From assembly GCA_900768425.1 (NCBI GenBank), contig CAAGCR010000113.1, forward strand, positions 1-7,276: a stretch of DNA of 7,276 nucleotides, written 5' to 3'. Of the stretch, positions 3,913 through 7,276 are shown in pieces. Position numbers and translations under genes: made by a program. Numbering within the stretch: the first letter of the stretch is position 1; each line of letters starts with the position of its first letter. This DNA is from Clostridia bacterium (GTDB lineage: Bacteria; Bacillota; Clostridia; Christensenellales; UBA1242). Under the pieces are notes generated by a model. That model ran no database searches and was not told the DNA's origin. It saw only the letters and a program-made list of their open reading frames with translations.

Positions 3913-6501
3913 TTATTCTTCATCTTCATTGTCGGTTAAGACAATTTCACCTTTATAAATTCTTCTTTTATTTTTGAATTTTTTTGCTTTATTGTTTAAT
4001 TTTTCTTTATTTTTTGAATAATTTTGTTTTATTTTATATTTTTCGTTGCGTTTTTCTTCTTGGTTTTTAATTTTTTCTTCTTTTCTTTTTAATTTTTCGG
4101 CTTTATTTTTTTCTCTTTTTTCTTTAATATTGTTATTAATTTTGCTGAATTTTTCAAACAAGAAATCACTCAATTTTGGAACAAATATATGAAGTGGTAC
4201 AGCCAATCCCACCAAAATTGCGAACACTAAAAGCACCTTTAAAGTGCATTCGGTTATTCCAAAGAAATTACCAAGTGTAAATGAACCAATTAAAACCAGC
4301 AAGCCAGAAAGTGACACGCACACAATACGCAACACATTGAATGGAACACACAAGTATACCAGGTTTACAAAACCTGTACCAATTAAAACCAGTGTGCTTA
4401 CGGTTGAATATTCAAGCGGGGTGAACATACCAAAGTTGTTCATTGCAATAATAACCAAAGCATTAAATAGCATTAACAGACCATTAGGCATTGCCTTTTT
4501 TAAAACTTCGGTGGTGAAATTACCGGTAATTAATTTATCGTTTGGTTGAATTGCCAATATTACAGATGGCAAACCAATTACAAACATTTCAAGAAGCAAA
4601 AGTTGGCTAGGACTAAATGGATATGGGCTTCTTGTTAAAATTGCAATCAGTGATAAAAGTATTGTAAATACGGTTTTCATTAAGAAAAGTGTGCTGGATT
4701 GTTGAACGTTATTTATAACCTGCCTACCTTCTTTAACAACGGCTGGGAGTGAACTGAATTTGCTGTCTAAAAGCACAATATTTGATAGGTTTCTTGCCAC
4801 TTCACTGCCATCTGCCATTGCAATGGAGCAATCGGCTTCTTTTAATGCTAAGGTATCATTGACACCATCACCGGTCATTGCAACAGTGTGTCCACTCTTT
4901 TTGAGTGCTTTGACAAGTGCGTGTTTTTGTTCCGGGCTTACCCTACCAAAGACGGTAAAATTATTTGCAATTTTTTCTACTTCTTCTATGCTTAAACCTT
5001 CCAAACTTACACACGCATCTGCATTTTCAACTCCGACTCTTTTTGCGATGTTGGCAACAGTGAAAGGATTATCACCCGAAATTATTTTTATATCAACTCC
5101 GTTATTTTTAAACCAGTTTATTGTTTCAATGGCATCTTCCCTTATGTGGTCCTCTATTACCACAAGTGCCATAGGTTCCATATAATATGGAAGTTCGTTT
5201 CTTACAATTTGCTCCGGTGAGTATGCAAGCATAAGCACGCGTTTGCCTTGATTCATTTTTTGTAAGATTATATTTTCAAGGTCTTTGTCTAATGCCCCGA
5301 CATGGATAAATTCCGGTGCGCCAATGGCGTATGTGCCTATGCCATCAAAACTTGTTGCTGTGAATTTTCTTGCACTTGAAAAATCTATATTTTGAGTAAC
5401 TAAAAGTTCATCACTTTTCTTGTAATACAACAACATTGCATTTGATGTTTGATTGTTTGAATGTTGTGCATTCAATATGTTAGAAATAGCCACTTCGTTT
5501 GGCACTAAGTTTGTTTGTTTTAGGTTAATATGCTCAGAAACACGCATTGTACCATCTGTTATTGTTCCTGTTTTATCCAAGCACAAAACATTTGTACGGG
5601 CAAGCATTTCTATACTATAAATATCTTGCACAAGAGTCTTTTTTTTGCCTAGTTTAATTACACCAAGCGAAAGGGCTATTGTAATAAGTAAAAACATTCC
5701 CGCAGGGACCATACCTGTAATACTTCCGCAAGTTTTTGCAACTGCAGCATCTAGCACTCTGCCATAGGCGAAATAGTTATTTAAGAACATTAGTCCGCCC
5801 AATGGAATTATGATTATGCCAATATATTTAACCAATGAGTTTATATCTTTAAACAAGTTAGATTGCGGACTTTTGAATTTTTTGGCTTCTTTTGCCATCA
5901 TCTGAATGTAACTATCTTTGCCTATTTTGTCTACCCTTGCAATGCAACCGCCAGAGATAATAAAACTGCCCGCAAAAAGAACATCACCAGCGGCCTTTTT
6001 TATTGGCAATGACTCACCGGTTAGCATACTTTCATTGACTTCAACATTGCCATCTTGCAAAATGCAATCGGTTGGAATTTGGTTACCTGCGGAAAGTTTT
6101 ACAATGTCGTCTAGGCACAATTTTGTTGCAATTATTTTTTCCTCTTTGCCATCACGCACAACTGTGATTTTAGGTGCGGTGACATATGATAATTTTTCAA
6201 CCGTCTTTTTTGCTTTAATTTCTTGAATTATTGCAAGTGTTGTGTTTAAAATTATTACAATAATAAACGCTAAATCGGAATAAGATTTAACAAGCAAAAG
6301 TGCGATAAAAACCAATGCCCAAATTAAATTAAAAAATGTGCAAATATTTTCAAAAAATATATTAAAATATGACTTGCCCGAGTTTTGTTTTGTTTTATTG
6401 ACTAACCCTGCAAGTTTTCTATTTTCTACTTGTTGTTTACTTAACCCAACATTGATATCAGGATTGTATCTTGACATATCAATACTTTTTTTCTTTTTCA
6501 T
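3913..6501 (-). CDS. P-type cation-transporting ATPase, CtpE/Exp7-like, with long charged C-terminal tail
   Basis: This 862-residue membrane pump couples ATP hydrolysis to cation movement. Motifs in order are: actuator TGES (161-164), the M4 Pro kink PAG (266-268), phosphorylation site DKTGT with Asp309, nucleotide-domain IGAPE (393-397), SGDNP (475-479) and hinge TGDGVND (543-549). About ten membrane helices fit: roughly 50-70, 76-94, 224-243, 256-282, 605-623, 632-651, 672-692, 701-720, 726-746 and 753-775. The run KKKTLVQDIYSIEMLARTNV before the DKTGT motif is typical of the CtpE/Exp7-like clade, members of which are linked to calcium. By eye, the SERCA M4 Glu is Ala267 here, and M6 has Glu638 and Ile642 in place of the calcium-binding Asn and Asp, so the ion is uncertain. 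Residues 786-850 form a Lys/Glu-rich, coiled-coil-like tail ending in an acidic DNEDEE. The ATG at 6501-6499 lacks a ribosome binding site. Met9 is an alternative start. Confidence 0.93.
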   Translation of the reverse strand: MKKKKSIDMSRYNPDINVGLSKQQVENRKLAGLVNKTKQNSGKSYFNIFFENICTFFNLIWALVFIALLLVKSYSDLAFIIVIILNTTLAIIQEIKAKKTVEKLSYVTAPKITVVRDGKEEKIIATKLCLDDIVKLSAGNQIPTDCILQDGNVEVNESMLTGESLPIKKAAGDVLFAGSFIISGGCIARVDKIGKDSYIQMMAKEAKKFKSPQSNLFKDINSLVKYIGIIIIPLGGLMFLNNYFAYGRVLDAAVAKTCGSITGMVPAGMFLLITIALSLGVIKLGKKKTLVQDIYSIEMLARTNVLCLDKTGTITDGTMRVSEHINLKQTNLVPNEVAISNILNAQHSNNQTSNAMLLYYKKSDELLVTQNIDFSSARKFTATSFDGIGTYAIGAPEFIHVGALDKDLENIILQKMNQGKRVLMLAYSPEQIVRNELPYYMEPMALVVIEDHIREDAIETINWFKNNGVDIKIISGDNPFTVANIAKRVGVENADACVSLEGLSIEEVEKIANNFTVFGRVSPEQKHALVKALKKSGHTVAMTGDGVNDTLALKEADCSIAMADGSEVARNLSNIVLLDSKFSSLPAVVKEGRQVINNVQQSSTLFLMKTVFTILLSLIAILTRSPYPFSPSQLLLLEMFVIGLPSVILAIQPNDKLITGNFTTEVLKKAMPNGLLMLFNALVIIAMNNFGMFTPLEYSTVSTLVLIGTGFVNLVYLCVPFNVLRIVCVSLSGLLVLIGSFTLGNFFGITECTLKVLLVFAILVGLAVPLHIFVPKLSDFLFEKFSKINNNIKEKREKNKAEKLKRKEEKIKNQEEKRNEKYKIKQNYSKNKEKLNNKAKKFKNKRRIYKGEIVLTDNEDEE

Positions 6502-6534
6502 ATCATATATTATACACTTTTAAAAAATGATATG
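6499..6534. promoter_or_regulatory. 8-bp inverted repeat spanning the ATPase promoter and start codon
   Basis: CATATCAT (6499-6506) and ATGATATG (6527-6534) are perfect complements separated by 20 nt. One arm covers the start codon and the probable transcription start; the other covers the edge of the -35 box and the spacer. This placement suits a dimeric or paired repressor site. The core ATGATA/TATCAT arms also occur in the hydrolase leader (535-549). Confidence 0.4.
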
Positions 6535-6538
6535 TCAA
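6509..6538 (-). promoter_or_regulatory. Consensus promoter of the ATPase operon, possibly giving a leaderless mRNA
   Basis: On the minus strand TTGACA (6533-6538) and TATAAT (6509-6514) are separated by 18 nt. Only 7 nt lie between the -10 box and the ATG, so RNA would begin at or next to the start codon. No Shine-Dalgarno sequence precedes that ATG. Confidence 0.8.
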
Positions 6539-6625
6539 CATTTGTCCAAAACGAATAAAACATATTGAATATTATTAAAATATTTAATAATAATTAAAAT
6601 TGAGATAATCAAATATTGAAATAAT

Positions 6626-6698
6626 TGCAGGGGAAACTTTGAAGCATAACACTTCGCTTTTATGCTTGCGTAAACTAGTGCAAAAAGATTTCCCTAAA
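6626..6698. repeat. Inverted-repeat element, copy C (73 bp, one arm decayed)
   Basis: The left arm TGCAGGGGAAACTTT and interior AAGCATAA...TTATGCTTGCGTA.ACTAGT match copy A almost base for base and at the same total length. The right arm has drifted (AAAGATTTCCCTAAA instead of AAAGTTTCCCCTGCA), so the outer stem no longer pairs well. The inner AAGCATAA/TTATGCTT stem is still perfect. Confidence 0.8.
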
Positions 6699-6801
6699 CC
6701 ATTTTAAAAATTTATAATATTTTAAACATTAAATTGCCGACTTTAAATATTACTTACATAATATAAAACAAAACCATACAATAATACTATTAAATAGCCT
6801 T

Positions 6802-6829
6802 AAAAAATCACCCTAAAAAGAGTGATTTT
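6802..6829 (-). terminator. Likely intrinsic terminator of the leucine-rich-repeat gene
   Basis: On the minus strand an 8-bp stem AAAATCAC/GTGATTTT with a 10-nt loop ends in a run of six T residues, about 20 nt past the LRR gene stop codon. The stem is AT-rich but perfect. On the plus strand the T run is shorter, so the minus direction is preferred. Confidence 0.7.
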
Positions 6830-6848
6830 AAAATATTATGAATTTGTG

Positions 6849-7276
6849 TTACGCACGTTTTATATTATAATCAATATCTTTTAATAAAGTACCACTAGGA
6901 ACTTCATCACCACTTGATTCTTTCACCCAACCTTCTCCAATAGTTGTTGTTAAGTTTTCGCAAAAACCGAATGAATTATAGCCTATATAAGTTACGCTAT
7001 CTGGAATGGTTATTGTTGTTAAACTGGTGCAACCATTGAATGCATGCCTACCTATGTAAGTTACACTACTTGGTATGGTTATTGTTGTTAATTTCTCGCA
7101 ATATTTAAATGCCGCATAACCAATGTAAGTTACACTATTAGGGATTGTTATTGATGTTAAGCCTGTGCAACCTGAAAATACCCCATCATTTATTTGGGTT
7201 ACACTATTGGGGATTATTATTGATGTTAAACCTGTGCAACCTGAAAATGCACTACTACCTATCCTGGTTACACTAT
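6849..7276 (-). CDS. Leucine-rich-repeat protein, BspA-like (LRR_5), C-terminal part only
   Basis: The last 141 residues are visible, ending at TAA (6851-6849); the start lies beyond the right edge. Four complete 23-residue repeats and one partial one follow the pattern SVTxIGxxAFxxCxxLTxIxIPx, the treponemal/BspA-like LRR_5 type. The repeats stack into a curved solenoid and in known members are usually on surface or secreted adhesion proteins. The array is followed by about 31 non-repeat residues ending LLKDIDYNIKRA, with no membrane anchor or sortase signal in this part. Whether the protein is secreted depends on the missing N-terminus. At the DNA level the repeats are 69-bp units with clearly related sequence, for example ATCCC.AATAGTGTAACC. 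The family assignment is very secure; the ligand is unknown. A terminator follows, so it is a separate unit from the ATPase. Confidence 0.92.
   Translation of the reverse strand, partial: SVTRIGSSAFSGCTGLTSIIIPNSVTQINDGVFSGCTGLTSITIPNSVTYIGYAAFKYCEKLTTITIPSSVTYIGRHAFNGCTSLTTITIPDSVTYIGYNSFGFCENLTTTIGEGWVKESSGDEVPSGTLLKDIDYNIKRA

Larger units (their letters stand above)
6502..6848. other. Gene-free interval between the leucine-rich-repeat gene and the ATPase
   Basis: This gap contains the LRR gene terminator (6802-6829), about 100 nt of unremarkable AT-rich DNA, repeat copy C (6626-6698), an all-A/T 10-bp inverted repeat (6570-6579 and 6583-6592) and the ATPase promoter. No gene is seen. Sequence after copy C has drifted too far to align firmly with the flanks of copies A and B, apart from a possible GCCGACTTT remnant near 6737. 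Confidence 0.65.

Noticed and set aside
4760..5185. Plus-strand reading frame of 141 codons inside the ATPase gene
   Set aside because: It is fully antisense to the conserved phosphorylation and hinge domains of the ATPase, whose coding pattern is unmistakable. It has no independent support.
6570..6592. 10-bp inverted repeat TATTATTAAA-ATA-TTTAATAATA
   Set aside because: It consists only of A and T in an AT-rich gap, where such palindromes are expected by chance, and it has no T-tract or placement that implies a function.
6920..7276. Regularly spaced direct repeats that could suggest a CRISPR array
   Set aside because: The repeats keep a 69-bp period, translate in frame as 23-residue leucine-rich repeats, vary within the supposed repeat part, and have no cas genes nearby.

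Overview
The window is strongly AT-rich, and every recognisable gene lies on the minus strand, so it is described here from high to low coordinates. The base composition, AGGAG-type ribosome binding sites, textbook sigma-A promoter boxes, an iscS-iscU pair of the kind found in anaerobic clostridia, and gut-Firmicutes-like intergenic repeats suggest a low-GC Firmicute, probably an uncultured clostridial lineage. No rRNA, tRNA, phage or insertion-sequence gene is visible, so the placement is an inference.

Layout: (1) 6849-7276 is the C-terminal end of a leucine-rich-repeat (BspA-like, LRR_5) protein with 23-residue repeats, followed by a likely intrinsic terminator at 6802-6829. (2) 3913-6501 is an 862-residue P-type cation ATPase of the CtpE/Exp7-like clade with an unusual Lys/Glu-rich cytoplasmic tail. 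Its start codon lies only 7 nt from a consensus -10 box, so the mRNA may be leaderless. (3) 3223-3912 begins directly after the ATPase stop codon (TAAATG). It encodes a secreted, C-terminally membrane-anchored protein with two SH3-like domains, possibly a partner of the ATPase. (4) 1633-2817 (iscS, TTG start, perfect consensus promoter) and 1194-1643 (iscU) overlap by 11 bp and form an Fe-S cluster assembly operon. (5) 1-516 is the start of an isochorismatase-like cysteine hydrolase whose catalytic Cys position reads Ser. It runs off the left edge.

The three gaps between transcription units (517-1193, 2818-3222, 6502-6848) hold no convincing genes but share a repeat family. Its core is a hairpin with TGCAGGGGAAACTTT arms: 73 bp at 752-824 and 6626-6698, and 38 bp at 2953-2990. 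Two copies are followed by shared sequence, and at their other end by a 50-bp block with a hairpin that abuts the stop codons of iscU and the SH3-like gene. Short apparent plus-strand reading frames at 1077-1361 and 3122-3361 run through these repeats and are not believed to be genes.

The genes look like neighbouring housekeeping and accessory units rather than one pathway. I found no clear defence system or other new multi-gene system. The most original leads are the ATPase/SH3-protein pair, the active-site-substituted hydrolase and the composite 3'-flank repeat.
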